From NCBI GenBank assembly GCA_009667805.1, contig CM019068.1, positions 7,187,733 through 7,251,732 of the forward strand: 64,000 nt of DNA, in the 5' to 3' direction. The stretch comes from Leptobrachium leishanense (taxonomy: Eukaryota; Chordata; Amphibia; Anura; Megophryidae). The position numbers and the translations under genes were made by a program. How positions within the stretch are numbered: the stretch's first letter is position 1; each line of letters starts with the position of its first letter. Of this stretch, positions 37,401-52,400 are shown in pieces. The notes under the pieces are model-generated. The model was not told where the DNA came from. It made no database searches and was given only the letters and a program-made list of their open reading frames with translations.

Positions 37401-40400
37401 TAGAGTGTCAGTGTACTGACGTTACACATATACACTGCTACTTTCACATACACTTGTCCTCCAGGAGACCTGAATACACCTACTTAATCCAAATTTATCA
37501 GGATTATTTCTAAACTTTGTGCCTTGGAAGAAAGACCTCCCTAAATTTACCGTCGCCTGTGCTTGTGAAAGTATAAGTAATGACCGGTCTGTAGGAGTCC
37601 TGGGCTGCGCAACCCTTTACAATCCTCTAAAATGACTGTAAGTGCTGCCACAATTAGGTGAGCCCCAAGCATTCACTTATAAAATAATACGGGGGAATAA
37701 TCTATGTAATAGCAATGTACCAATGGGCGGTGCTTGCATGTGGGTGTGGCTTACATGTGGGTGTGACTTGCATGTTAGCAGACACAATGGGTGGGGAACC
37801 CCATGATCTCCTATTGACCAAGACTTGCCAGTCGCCCCCCCAGTAACCCGTCTTCATAACTGTATCAATGTAACAAAATATTGAATGATGCCAGGGTTCC
37901 GTTTACAACATACAGATACATTCTGTTTATCTATTTCTGAATTTTTAATACTAAGTAAGTTTGAGTAAACCATCCGGTAAGGGAAGCATTGTAGCATATA
38001 GCATTATTATATACATACTGAAGACCTGGCTTGCAGCACCTCATCTTCCTTGTCCGAAGTGTGGGGTGGGAGTCTGTGCTTTTATGCACAAGGAGAGAGG
38101 ACTAATATTGGGTCACAGAGTGAGATGAAAGCAAGCCTTAAACACTAAAAATTCATCCATCTCTGTGTTTTTCTTTTCAAAATGTGGAAATGTCATTATT
38201 TAAGGAGCCTTTCCACAGATTTGAAGAGACTCGTGATGCCTTCAGTCATAGATAAAATATATTTAGGAGAGGAGTGGACATTACCGGACCCTTCCTCTAA
38301 GATTTCACTGACCTGTGTTACCAAACAGCCAGGCTTTACCAAAAACAGCAGACCTTCCTAACCCGAAATTCAGTAAGATTTGTCCCATGCAATCACGCAT
38401 GCTGGTCCATCATCTGCAGGACTTGGTTATGACGATGCAGACGTAGTGACTAAAGCAAACCCTGCGTTCTCTTTGCAGACGGTTCTGTTTATTGGACACA
38501 GTCATCCAAGTCAGAATCGGACAATTACTGGTCTAAACCAAGGTCTGAGACAATAGAGACAACATCCTATGTTATTCTGGCACATGTGTCGGGCAAACAC
38601 GTTTCCAAAAAAGAGATTGGAGACATGGTGCCCACCGTGCGATGGTTGTCGAAGCAGCAGAACGCCAATGGAGGATTCTGCTCCACCCAGGTAGGTAAAG
38701 TAGGGCTTCACAGAAAATGCCAGGACAATGACTGGTAAGGAATCGTATAGCCTGGAGCTTTTAAAAATACATATCCTAACCCTTCCTTCCCTCGGTTTCA
38801 TGATTCCCAGGACACGGTGGTTGGCCTGCAGGCTTTGGCCAAGTTTGGATCGGTGGCATTTTCCAAATCTGGGAACGTAACGGTGACGGTGAGCTCACAG
38901 AAAGGCTTCCAGCATCAGTTCCATGTGGATGATGATAATCGACTGATGCTGCAAAGAGCTTCCTTGCCGCAGATGCCGGGACAATACACGGTGTCCGTAT
39001 CAGGCGTGGGGAGCGTTTTCATACAGGTAAAAGGTGGTCGCCATTTATACCACATTCTCCGATATTGTATTGATATCATGTGATACATTGACTTCACGTC
39101 TACTTTAGTCACCAATTCCCTTATGTGACTACCTTTACATTGCAGCTGACACAGAGGTATCACACACCCCCTGCAGAGACACAGTCCCCCTTCACGCTGT
39201 CAGCCGTGACCAGGTGCGCTGAGAAAGACCTGTTGGAAATTTCAGTGGAATTCGGGTAAGGTTGGAGGAGAGCAGGTATGGCCCATTAATGTCTGATGGA
39301 GGATCTTGCGCCGTGTGTTTGTAGATACAGACGAGTTTTATATCAGTGAAAACGACCTAATGACAAAAAGGAAAATGCGGAAATGGAAGCGGAAGAGACT
39401 GGGTGTATTGGGGGTGAAAGAAAGGGCGTTTGGGCTCTCACTCTTCACACATTGTCATTTCAGGTACCAAGGAGGGCGAAATTCTACCAACATGGTGCTG
39501 CTGTATGTGAAGATTATTTCAGGATATGTTCCAAAAAAAGACTCCATGGAGAAGGTACAGCAACGCCTTCAGATATTAGACTATAGGTAGCTAGTAAATG
39601 ACTTTATCATCATGGTGCTCCAGTTTAATGATACGACTCCCCATGGAGACCAGAGCTTGTCCAGCCCAAAACCATAATACAATATAAATGCCACCTTCCA
39701 GGTTTTACTGGTTAGAACTCCGGACATGGACATTGAGTTGGTAAAGTTGCACTCACCCTCCTTCCATGTCTGACCAATTACAATGAGGTGCATCACCAAG
39801 CTCTGTTGGGCAGAGGTACAACCTAAATTACCCAGATTCTCACCAATAAAGCTAGAGTTGACAACCTCATGAGGATCATTAATGGTGGAAACTGAATGCT
39901 ACTTGTTGATAACCACTTGTTCTCATCTCTCAGCTGAAAGAAAACCCAATGGTGAAGAGAGTCGAGACGACTGATGACAGTGCAACGATCTACATTGAAA
40001 AGGTGAGTGATGGAGGGAAGAGAAGGGACTAGAGAGGGCAGCCACGTATGTAGAGGGTCACAGGAGATCTGTGTGTGTAAAGGAGCAAGATGTCTTCATG
40101 CGCCTTGTATTGCCGAGTTAGGGAAGACTGTGCTTATAAAAAGCTGTAGTTAGAGCAAATCGTGCACAGAGCAGCATTATATGGAGGAATGGAGAACACA
40201 TAGAATATACACTGAGTACGGTGTGAGTGAGGACTTCAAGGACCTCTGAGGAGGCAATAGATAACATTATAGAGATTTTATATAGAGTGATAGAAGGATT
40301 TATAAGATTTGATGTTATAGCTGGAGCTTGTAATGTGAGTGAATGATCCAGAGGTCAGCAGGTCACCAGGCTCACGTGAAGGACCTGGAACCACTCGCTG

Positions 40401-43400
40401 GCTCCTTCCTCACAAACTCAGGCCTGCTCATTTATTAAAGTCACAGTATCAGTCGCTGGTGTTCTGAAGCACAATGTAAGAGGAAGGAATGTGAAGACTT
40501 GTGGCTTATATTTTGCTTCTTTTGCTCGCAGGTGACTTCTCAGCCGCAGTCGCTGGTCCTTCATGCCGAGAGAAAGGTCACTGTGTATGACATCAAGCCC
40601 GGCATAGTGAAGATTTCTGATTATTACATGCCAGGTAAACCTCCCTATAGTGTAATCTCTGCGAGTCCTGCTCCCACCCGGACATTCAAACATACTGCAC
40701 CAGCCTTCCTACCTTGCTGTAGACATTGTGGGATCTCCTAGTAATTTTACAGTGTTGTTGTCAGGTTTATGAGGGGTGTTCGAGCCCAACGTACAATAAT
40801 ACCAAAAGTGAAGCCAGGTATGGGAATAATAGAGAGGGTTTATTGATACAGACAATAAGGATGCCTATGAAAAACCCAGGAACATGTATATATAATTAAT
40901 AATACAAGGGAGACCGGAATGGGGCTAAGAGATAAGACAATGGTAGAGACCATAGATGTGCACAGGAGAGACAGAGAGCTAGGCAGAAGGCATGGAGGCT
41001 GGTAGAAGGCATGGAGGCTGTTAGAAGGCATGGAGGCTGTTAGAAGGCACGGAGGCTGGTAGAAGGCACGGAGGCTGGTAGAAGGCACGGAGGCTGGTAG
41101 GAGGCATGGAAACGGGTTGGAGGCACAGAAACGGGTTGGAGGCTCAGAAGCTGGTAGAAGGCATGGAGGCTGGTAGAAGGCACAGAGGCTGGTAGGAGGC
41201 ACGGAAACGGGTTGGAGGCTCAAAAGCTGGTAGAAGGCACGGAGGCTGGTAGGGGGCATGGAGACTGGTAGGAGGCACAGAGGCTGGTAGAAGGCATGGA
41301 GGCTGGTAGAAGGCAAGGAAACGGATTGGAGGCTCGTAAGCTGGTAGAGGGCACGGAGGCTGGTAGAAGGCATGGAAATGGGTTGGAGGCTCGTGAACTG
41401 GTAGAAGGCACGGAGGCTGGTAGAAGGCATGGAGGCTGGTAGAAGGCACAGAGGCTGGTAGAAGGCATGGAGGCTGGTAGGAGGCACGGAAATGGGTTGA
41501 AGGCTCAGAAGGTGGTAGGAGGCACAGAGGCTGGTAGGAGGCATGGAGACTGGTAGGAGGCACAGAGGCTGGTAGAAGGCATGGAGGCTGGTAGAAGGCA
41601 AGGAAACGGATTGGAGGCTCGTAAGCTGGTAGAGGGCACGGAGGCTGGTAGAAGGCATGGAAATGGGTTGGAGGCTCGTGAACTGGTAGAAGGCACGGAG
41701 GCTGGTAGAAGGCATGGAGGCTGGTAGAAGGCACAGAGGCTGGTAGAAGGCATGGAGGCTGGAAGGAGGCACGGAAATGGGTTGAAGGCTCAGAAGGTGG
41801 TAGGAGGCACAGAGGCTGGTAGGAGGCATGGACACTGGTAGGAGGCACAGAGGCTGGTAGAAGGCATGGAGGCTGGTAGAAAGCAAGGATATGGATTGGA
41901 GGCTCGTAAGCTGGTAGAAGGCATGGAGGCTGGTAGAAGGCATGGAGGCTGGTAGATGGCATGGAGGTAGGTAGAAGGCAAGGAAACGGGTTGGAGGCTC
42001 GTAAGCTGGTAGAAGGCATGGAGGCTGGTAGAAGGCAAGGAAACGGGTTGGAGGCTCGTAAGCTGGTAGAAGGCACGGAGGCTGGTAAAAGACAAGGAAA
42101 CCGGTTGGAGGCTCGTAGGCTGGTAGAAGGCATGGAGGCTGGTAGAAGGCACGAAGGCTGGTAGAAGATATGGAGGCTGCTAGAAGGCATGGAGGCTGCT
42201 AGAAGGCACAGAAACGGGTTGGAGCCTCAGAAGCTGGTAGAAGGCACGGAGGCTGGTAGAAGGCACAGAGGCTGGTAGGAGGCACGGAAACGGGTTGGAG
42301 GCTCATAAACTGGTAGAAGGCACGGAGGCTGGTAGAAGGCACGGAGGCTGGTAGAAGGCATGGAGGCTGGTAGGAGGCACGGAAATGGGTTGGAGGCTCA
42401 TAAGCTGGTAGAAGGCACGAAGGCTGGTAGAAACACAAAAATTATGTATGGGGTTGAGTATCCACAATAATCAAAAGAAAATTCTTTAAGAAAATTTATG
42501 AAAATATACTCAGCTGCTGCTGGAGAGGCAATTCACTCTTGTACATCCAACCAAGAGGGTAATGAATCTTAAGCAAGTATGGAAAAAAGATACCTCCAGC
42601 GCTGCAAGGAATGGTGAACTGGTGCTACCACATTTACACGGAAACGGGGCTCAGAAGGTGGTAGGAGGCACAGAGGCTGGTAGGAGGCATGGAGACTGGT
42701 AGGAGGCACGAAGGCTGGTAGAAGGCATGGAGGCTGGTAGAAGGCACGGAAACAGTTTGGAGGCTCAGAAGCTGGTAGAAGGCATGGAGGCTGGTAGAAG
42801 GCACAGAGGCTGGTAGGAGGCACGGGAATGGGTTGGAGGCTAGTAAGCTGGTAGGCATGGAGGCTGGTAGGAGGCATGAAGACTGGTAGGAGGCACAGAG
42901 GCTGGTAGAAGGCAAGGAGGCTGGTAGAAGGCACGGAGGCTGGTAGGAGGCACGGAAATGGGTTGGAGGCTCAGAAGGTGGTAGGAGGCACAGAGGCTGG
43001 TAGGAGGCATGGAGACTGGTAGGAGGCACAGAGGCTGGTAGAAGGCATGGAGGCTGGTAGAAGGCAAGGAAATGGATTGGAGGCTTGTAAGCTGGTAGAA
43101 GGCATGGAGGCTGGTAGAAGGAATGGAGGCTGGTAAATGGCATGGAGGCTGGTAGAAGGCAAGGAAACGGGTTGGAGGCTCACAAGCTGGTAGAAGGCAC
43201 GAAGGCTGGTAGAAACACAAAAATTACGTATGGGGTTGAGTATCCACAATAATCAAAAGAAAATTCTTTAAGAAAATTTATGAAAATATACTCAGCTGCT
43301 GCTGGAGAGGCAATTCACTCTCGTACATCCAACCAAGAGGGTAATGAATCTTAAGCAAGTATGGAAAAAAGATACCTCCAGCGCTGCAAGGAATGGTGCA

Positions 43401-46400
43401 TGGTGCTACCACATTTACACGGAAATGGGGCTCAGAAGGTGGTAGGAGGCACAGAGGCTGGTAGGAAGCACGAAGGCTGGTAGAAGGCATGGAGGCTGGT
43501 AGAAGGCACGGAAACAGTTTGGAGGCTCAGAAGCTGGTAGAAGGCATGGAGGCTGGTTTAAGGCACAGAGGCTGGTAGGAGGCACGGAAACGGGTTGGAG
43601 GCAAGTAAGCTGGTAGGCACGGAGGCTGGTAGGAGGCATGAAGACTGGTAGGAGACACAGAGGCTGGTAGAAGGCAAGGAGGCTGGTAGAAGGCACAGAG
43701 GCTGGTAGGAGGCACGGAAACGGGTTGGAGGCTCAGAAGGTGGTAGGAAGCACAGAGGCTGGTAGGAGGCATGGAGACTGGTAGGAGGAACAGAGGCTGG
43801 TAGAAGGCATGGAGGCTGGTAGAAGGCAAGGAAACGGATTGGAGGCTTGTAAGCTGGTAGAAGGCATGGAAGCTGGTAGAAGGCATGGAGGCTGGTAAAT
43901 GGCATGGAGGCTGGTAGAAGGCAAGGAAACGGGTTGGAGGCTCATAAGCTGGTAGAAGGCACGGAGGCTGGTAGAAGGCATGGAGGCTGGTAGAAGGCAA
44001 GGAAAAGGGTTGGAGGCTCGTAAGCTGGTAGAAGGCACGGAGGCTGGTAGAAGGCAAGGAAACAGGTTGGAGTCTCGTAGGCTGGTAGAAGGCACAGAGG
44101 CTGGTAGAAGGCATGGAGGCTGGTAGAAGGCATGGAGGCTGGTAGAAGGCATGGAGGCTGGTAGAAGGCACGAAGGCTGGTAGAAGGCATGGAGGCTGGT
44201 AGAAGGCATGGAGGCTGGTAGAAGGCACAGAAACGGGTTGGAGGCTCAGAAGCTGGTAGAAGGCATGGAGACTGGTAGGAGGCACGGAAACGGGTTGGAG
44301 GCTCGTAATCTGGGAGAAGGCACGGAGGCTGGTAGAAGGCATGGAGGTTGGTAGGAGGCACAAAGGCTGGTAGAAGCACGGAGAAGGTAGGAGGCACGGA
44401 AACGGGTTGGAGGCTCAGAAGCTGGTAGAAGGCATGGAGGCTGGTAGAAGGCACGGAGGCTGGTAGAAGGCATGGAGGCTGGTAGAAGGCAAGGAAACGG
44501 GTTGGAGGCTCAGAAGCTGGTAGAAGGCATGGAGGCTGGTAGGAGGCACAGAGGCTGGTAGGAGGCAAGGAAATGGGTTAGAGGCTCAGAAGCTGGTAGA
44601 CGGCATGGAGGCTGGTAGAAGGCACAGAAGCTGGTAGAAGGCATGGAGGCTGGTAGAAGGCATGGAGGCTGGTAGGAGGCATTGAAACGGGTTGGAGGCT
44701 CAGAAGCTGGTAGAAGGCATGGAGGTTGGTAGAAGGCACGGAGGTTGGTAGAAGGCACGGAGGTTGGTAGAAGGCACGGAGGCTGGTAGGAGGCACGGAG
44801 GCTGGTAGGAGGCGCGGAAATGGGTTGGAGGCTCAGAAGGTGGTAGTTGGCACAGAGGCTGGTAGGAGGCATGGAGACTGGTAGGATGCACAGAGGCTGG
44901 TAGAAGGCATGGAGGCTGGTAGAAGGTAAGGAAACGGATTGGAGGCCCGTAAGCTGGTAGAAGGCATGGAGGCTGGTAGAAGGCATGGAGGCTGGTAGAT
45001 GGCATGGAGGCTGGTAGAAGGCAAGGAAACGGGTTGGAGGCTCGTAAACTGGTAGAAGGCACGGAGGCTAGTAGAAGGCATGGAGGCTGGTAGAAGGCAA
45101 GGAAAAGGGTTGGAGGCTCATAAACTGGTAGAAGGCACGGAGACTGGTAGAAGGCATGGAGGCTGGTAGAAGGCAAGGAAACGGGTTGGAGGCTCGCAAG
45201 CTGGTAGAAGGCATGGAGGCTGGTAGAAGCAAGGAAACGGGTTGGAGGCTCGTAAGCTGGTAGAAGGCACGGAGTCTGGTAGAAGGCACGGGGCTGGTAG
45301 GAGGCACGGAAACGGGTTGGAGGCTCAGAAGATGGTAGAAGGCACGGAGGCTGGTAGAAGGCATGGAGGCTGGTAGAAGGCACAGAGACTGGTAGAAGGC
45401 ATGGAGGCTGGTAGAAGGCATGGAAACGGATTGGAGACTTGTAAGCTGGTTAGAAGGCATGGAGGCTGGTAGAAGGCATGGAGGCTGGTAGATGGCATGG
45501 ATGCTGATAGAAGGCAAGGAAACGGGTTGGAGGCTCGTAAGCTGGTAGAAGGCATGGAGTCTGGTAGTAGGCATGGAGGCTGGTAGAAGGCAAGGAAACG
45601 GGTTGGAGGCTCGTAAGCTGGTAGAAGGCACGGAGGCTGGTAGAAGGCATGGAGGCTGGTAAATGGCATGGAGGCTGGTAGAAGGCAAGGAAACGGAATG
45701 GAAGGCTCACAAGCTGGTAGAAGGCACGAAGGCTGGTAGAAACACAAAAATTATGTATGGGGTTGAGTATCCACAATAATCAAAAGAAAATTCTTTAAGA
45801 CAATTTAGGAAAATATACTCCGCTGCTGCTGGAGAGGCAATTCACTCTTGTACATCCAACCAAGAGGGTAATGAATCTTAAGCAAGTATGGAAAAAAGAT
45901 ACCACCAGCGCTGCAAGGAATGGTGCACTGGTGCTGCCACATTTACACGGAAACGGGGCTCAGAAGGTGGTAGGAGGCACAGAGGCTGGTAGGAAGCACG
46001 AAGGCTGGTAGAAGGCATGGAGGCTGGTAGAAGGCACGGAAACAGTTTGGAGGCTCAGAAGCTGGTAAAAGGCATGGAGGCTGGTATAAGGCACAGAGGC
46101 TGGTAGGAGGCACGGAAACGGGTTGGAGGCAAGTAAGCTGGTAGGCACGGAGGCTGGTAGGAGGCATGGAGACTGGTAGGAGGCACGAAGGCTGGAGAAG
46201 GCATGGAGGCTGGTAGAAGGCACGGAAACAGTTTGGAGGCTCAGAAGCTGGTAGAAGGCATGGAGGCTGGTAGAAGGCAACAGAGGCTGGTAGAGGCACG
46301 GAATGGGTTGGAGGCTAGTAAGCTGGTAGGCATGGAAGGCTGGTAGGAGGCCATGAAGACTGGTTAGGAGGCACAGAGGCTGGTAGAAGGCAAGAGGCTG

Positions 46401-49400
46401 GTAGAAGGCACAGAGGCTGGTAGGAGGCATGGAAACGGGTTGGAGGCTCAGAAGGTGGTAGGAGGCACAGAGGCTGGTAGGAGGCATGGTGACTGGTAGA
46501 AGGCATGGAGGCTGGTAAATGGCATGGAGGCTGGTAGAAGGCAAGGAAAAGGGTTGGAGGCTCGTAAGCTGGTAGAAGGCACGGAGGCTGGTAGAAGGCA
46601 AGGAAACGGGTTGGAGGCTCGTAGGCTGGTAGAAGGCACAGAGGCTGGTAGAAGGCATGGAGGCTTTTAGAAGGCATGGAGGCTGGTAGAAGGCACGAAG
46701 GCTGGTAGAAGGTATGGAGGCTGGTAGAAGGCATGGATTCTGGTAGAAGGCACAGAAACGGGTTGGAGGCTCAGAAGCTGGTAGAAGGCATGGAGGCTGG
46801 TAGAAGGCACAGAGGCTGGTAGGAGGCACGGAAACGGGTTGGAGGCTCGTAATCTGGGAGAAGGCACGGAGGCTGGTAGAAGGCACAGAGGCTGGTAGAA
46901 GGCATGGAGGTTTGTAGGAGGCACAAAGGCTGGTAGAAGCACGGAGGAGGTAGGAGGCACGGAAACGGGTTGGAGGTTCAGAAGCTAGTAGAAGGCATGG
47001 AGGCTGGTAGAAGGCACGGAGGCTGGTAGAAGGCAAGGAAACGGGTTGGAGGCTCAGAAGTTGGTAGAAGGCATGGAGGCTGGTAGGAGGCACAGAGGCT
47101 GGTAGGAGGCAAGGAAATGGGTTAGAGGCTCAGAAGCTGGTAGACGGCATGGAGGCTGGTAGAAGGCACAGAAGCTGGTAGAAGGCATGGAGGCTGGTAG
47201 AAGGCATGGAGGCTGGTAGGAGGCATGGAAACGGGTTGGAGGCTCAGAAGCTGGTAGAAGGCATGGAGGTTGGTAGAAGGCACGGAAACGGGTTGGAGGC
47301 TCAGAAGGTGGTAGGAGGCAAAGAGGCTGGTAGGAGGCATGGAGACTGGTAGGAGGCACAGAGACTGGTAGAAGGCATGGAGGCTGGTAGAAGGCATGGA
47401 AACGGATTGGAGACTTGTAAGCTGGTAGAAGGTATGGAGGCTGGTAGAAGGCAAGGAGGCTGGTAGATGGCATGGATGCTGGTAGAAGGCAAGGAAACGG
47501 GTTGGAGGCTCGTAAGCTGGTAGAAGGCATGGAGGCTGGTAGAAGGCAAGGAAACGGGTTGGAGGCTCGTAAGCTGGTAGAAGGCATGGAGTCTGGTAGT
47601 AGGCATGGAGGCTGGTAGAAGGCAAGGAAACGGGTTGGAGGCTCGTAAGCTGGTAGAAGGCACGGAGGCTGGTAGAAGGCATGGAGGCTGGTAGAAGGCA
47701 AGGAAACGGGTTGGAGGCTCATAAACTGGTAGAAGGCACGGTGGCTGGTAGAAGGCACGGAGGCTGGTAGAAGTCACGGAGGCTGGTAGAAGGCATGGAG
47801 GCTGGTAGAAGGCAAGGAAACGGGTTGGAGGCTCGTAAGCTGGTAGAAGGCACGGAGGCTGGTAGAAGGCAAGGAAACGGGTTGGAGGCTCGTAAGCTGG
47901 TAGAAGGCATGGAGGCTGGTAGAAGGCACGGAGGCTGGAAACGGGTTGGAGGCTCGGAAGCTGGTAGAAGGCACGGAGGCTGGTGAAGGCACGGAGGCTG
48001 GTAGAAGGCAAGGAAACGGGTTGGGGGCTCTTAAACTGGTAGAAGGCATGGAGTCTGGTAGGAGGCACAGAGGCTGGTAGAAAGCACGGAGGCTGGTAGG
48101 AGACACGGAAACGGGTTGGAGGCTCAGAAGCTGGTAGAAAGGCATGGAGGCTGGTAGAAGGCACAGAAGCTGGTAGAAGGCACGGAGGTTGGTAGAAGGC
48201 ACGGAGGTTGGTAGAAGGCACTGAGGCTGGTAGAAGGCACGGAGGCTGGTAGGAGGCACGGAAACGGGTTGGAGGCTCAGAAGGTGGTAGGAGGCACAGA
48301 GGCTGGTAGGAGGCATGGAGACTGGTAGGAGGCACAGAGGCTGGTAGAAGGCGTGGAGGCTGGTAGAAGGCATGGCGGCTGGTAGATGGCATGGAGGCTG
48401 GTAGATAGCATGGAGGCTGGTAGAAGGCAAGGAAACGGGTTGGAGGCTCGTAAGCTGGTAGAATTCATGGAGGCTGGTAGAAGGCAAGGAAATGGGTTGG
48501 AGGCTCGTAAGCTGGTAGAAGGCACGGAGGCTGGTAGAAGGCATGGAGGTTGGTAGAAGGCATGGAGGCTGGTAGAAGGCAAGGAAACGTGTTGGAGGCT
48601 CTTAAGCTGGTAGAAGGCACGGAGGCTGGAAACGGGTTGGAGGCTCATAAACTGGTAGAAGGCACGGAGGCTGGTAGAAGGCACAGAGGTTGGTAGAAGG
48701 CAAGGAAATGGGTTGGAGGCTCGTAAACTGGTAGAATGCACGGAGGCTGGTAGAAGGCATGGAGGCCTGGAAACGGGTTGGAGGCTCGTAAGCTGGTAGG
48801 AGGCATGGAGGCTGGTAGAAGGCACGAAGGCTGGTAGAAGACATGGAGGCTGGTAGAAGGCATGGAGGCTGGTAGAAGGCACAGAAACGGGTTGGAGGCT
48901 CAGAAGCTGGTAGAAGGCACGAAAGCTGGTAGAAACACAAATTTATGTATGGGGTTGAGTATCCACAATAATCAAAAGAAAATTCTTTAAGAGAATTTAT
49001 GAAAATATACTCCGCTGCTGCTGGAGAGGCAATTCACTCTTGTACATCCAACCAAGAGGGTAATGAATCTTAAGCAAGTATGGAAAAAAGATACCTCCAG
49101 CGCTGCAAGGAATGGTGCACTGGTGCTACCACATTTACATGGAAATGGGGCACAGAAGGTGGTAGGAGGCACAGAGGCTGGTAGGAGGCATGGAGACTGG
49201 TAGGAGGCACGAAGGCTGGTAGAAGGCATGGAGGCTGGTAGAAGGCACGGAAACAGTTTGGAGGCTCAGAAGCTGGTAGAAGGCATGGAGGCTGGTAGAA
49301 GGCACAGAGGCTGGTAGGAGGCACGGAAACGGGTTGGAGGCTAGTAAGCTGGTAGGCATGGAGGCTGGTAGGAGGCATGAAGACTGGTAGGAGGCACAGA

Positions 49401-52400
49401 GGCTGGTAGAAGGCAAGGAGGCTGGTAGAAGGCACGGAGGCTGGTAGGAGGCACGGAAATGGGTTGGAGGCTCAGAAGGTGGTAGGAGGCACAGAGGCTG
49501 GTAGGAGGCATGGAGACTGGTAGGAGGCACAGAGGCTGGTAGAGGGCATGGAGGCTGGTAGAGGGCAAGGAAACGGATTGGAGGCTTGTAAGCTGGTAGA
49601 AGGCATGGAGGCTGGTAAATGGCATGGAGGCTGGTAAATGGCATGGAGGCTGGTAGAAGGCAAGGAAACGGGTTGGTGTCTCATAAGCTGGTAGAAGGCA
49701 CGAAGGCTGGTAGAAACACAAAAATTATGTATGGGGTTGAGTATCCACAATAATCAAAAGAAAATTCTTGAAGAAAATTTATGAAAATATACTCCGCTGC
49801 TGCTGGAGAGGCAATTCACTCTCGTACATCCAACCAAGAGGGTAATGAATCTTAAGCAAGTACGGAAAAAAGATACCTCCAGCGCTGCAAGGAATGGTGC
49901 ACTGGTGCTACCACATTTACACGGAAAGGGGCTCAGAAGGTGGTAGGAGGCACAGAGGCTGGTAGGAGGCATGGAGACTGGTAGGAGGCACGAAAGCTGG
50001 TAGAAGGCATGGAGGCTGGTAGAAGGCACGGAAACAGTTTGGAGGCTCAGAAGCTGGTAGAAGGCATGGAGGCTGGTAGAAGGCACAGAGGCTGGTAGGA
50101 GGCACAGAAACGGGTTGGAGGCAAGTAAGCTGGTAGGCACGGAGGCTGGTAGGAGGCATGAAGACTGGTAGGAGGCACAGAGGCTGGTTGAAGGCAAGGA
50201 GGCTGGTAGAAGGCACAGAGGCTGGTAGGAGGCACGGAAACGGGTTGGAGGCTCAGAAGGTGGTAGGAGGCACAGAGGCTGGAAGGAGGCACAGAGGCTG
50301 GTAGGAGGCATGGAGACTGGTAGGAGGCACAGAGGCTGGTAGAAGGCATGGAGGCTGGTAGAAGGCAAGGAAACGGATTGGAGGCTTGTAAGCTGGTAGA
50401 AGGCATGGAGGCTGGTAGAAGGCATGGAGGCTGGTAAATGGCATGGAGGCCGGTAGAAGGCAAGGAAACGGGTTGGAGGCTCTTAAGCTGGTAGAAGGCA
50501 CGGAGGCTGGTAGAAGGCATGGAGGCTGGTAGAAGGCAAGGAAAAGGGTTGGAGGCTCGTAAGCTGGTAGAGGGCATGGAGACTGGTAGAAGGCAAGGAA
50601 ACAGGTTGGAGGCTCGTAGGCTGGTAGAAGGCACTGAGGCTAGTAGAAGGCATGGAGGCTGGTAGAAGGCATGGAGGCTGGTAGAAGGCACGAAGGCTGG
50701 TAGAAGGCATGGAGGCTGGTAGAAGGCATGGAGGCTGGTAGAAGGCACAGAAACGGGTTGGAGGCTCAGAAGCTGGTAGAAGGCATGGTGGCTGGTAGGA
50801 GGCACGGAAACGGGTTGGAGGCTCGTAAGCTGGGAGAAGGCACGAAGGCTGGTAGAAGGCATGGAGGTTGGTAGGAGGCACAAAAGCTGGTAGAAAGCAC
50901 GGAGGAGGTAGGAGGCACGGAAACGGGTTGGAGGCTCAGAAGCTGGTAGAAGGCATGAAGGCTGGTAGGAGGCACAGAGTCTGGTAGGAGGCCCTCCCTG
51001 GGCAAAATCATCAACAGCTTTGGCTTTAATTACCACCTCTACGCTGATGACACTCAGATCTATCTCTCTACCCCTGATCTCTCTCTCCCTGTCCTTTCAA
51101 AAGTCAGTGACTGTTTATCTGGCATCTCCTCCTGGATGGCCTCCCACCACCTAAAGATCAACATGTCAAAGACTGAACTCCTACTTATTCCTCCCTCCAA
51201 TGCCTCCCCACCTCCTGACTTCTCTATCACGGTGGAGGGTATCACCATTTCCCCATCAAACCAAGTTCGCTGTCTTGGAGTTACACTTGACTCTGCTCTT
51301 TCCTTCATCCCCCACATCAAGTCTTTTTCCTCCTCCTGCCGATACCAACTGCGTAATATTTCCAGAATTCGGCCATTTCTTACCGCTGTCACCACAAAAC
51401 AACTAATACACGCCCTGGTAATCTCCCGACTCGACTATTGCAATAATCTCTTATCTGGCCTCCCTCTGTCCCGCCTCTCCCCCTTACAATCCATCCTGAA
51501 CGTCTCCGCCAATCTAATTCACCTCACCCGCCGCTCTGTCTCTGCCACTCCCCTCTGCGAGTCCCTTCACTGGCTCCCCATCCACTGCAGAATTAAGTTC
51601 AAAATCCTTATCCTTACCTACAAAACCCTCACTAACTCAGCTCCCCACTACCTGTCCTCACTAATCACCAAATACACCCCAGCCCGCTTCCTAAGGTCAA
51701 ACAGTGACCTGCGCCTAGCTTCTCCCCGCATCACCTCTTCCCATGATAGACTGCAGGATTTCTCACGCGCAGCCCCCACTCTCTGGAACGCTCTCCCTCG
51801 TACTGTCAGACTTTCCCCTAACTTCTCTTCCTTCAAACGCTCCCTGAAAACATTCCTATTTAGGGAAGCCTACCACCCAACTCACTGACGCAACCATCAA
51901 TCACTCTCACCTTACAGTCCTCTCCTCCTGTTTCCAACCCCAACCCTCCCAGATTGTGAGTTCCTTCGGGAATAGGGCCCTCATCTCCTCCTGTACTGTT
52001 TGTCAAATGTTGTTCAATGTATTGTATTGTAACCCTGTCTATACTGTGCTTATTGTACAGCGCTGCGGAATATGCTGGCGCTTTATAAATAAAGAATAAT
52101 AATAATAATAATAAGGAAATGGGTTAGAGGCTCAGAAGCTGGTAGACGGCATGGAGGCTGGTAGAAGGCACAGAAGCTGGTAGAAGGCATGGAGGCTGGT
52201 AGAAGGCATGGAGGCTGGTAGGAGGCACGGAAACGGGTTGGAGGCTCAGAAGCTGGTAGAAGGCATGGAGGTTGGTAGAAGGCACGGAGGTTGGTAGAAG
52301 GCACGGAGGCTGGTAGGAGGCACGGAGGCTGGTAGGAGGCACGGAAATGGGTTGGAGGCTCAGAAGGTGGTAGGAGGCACAGAGGCTGGTAGGAGGCATG

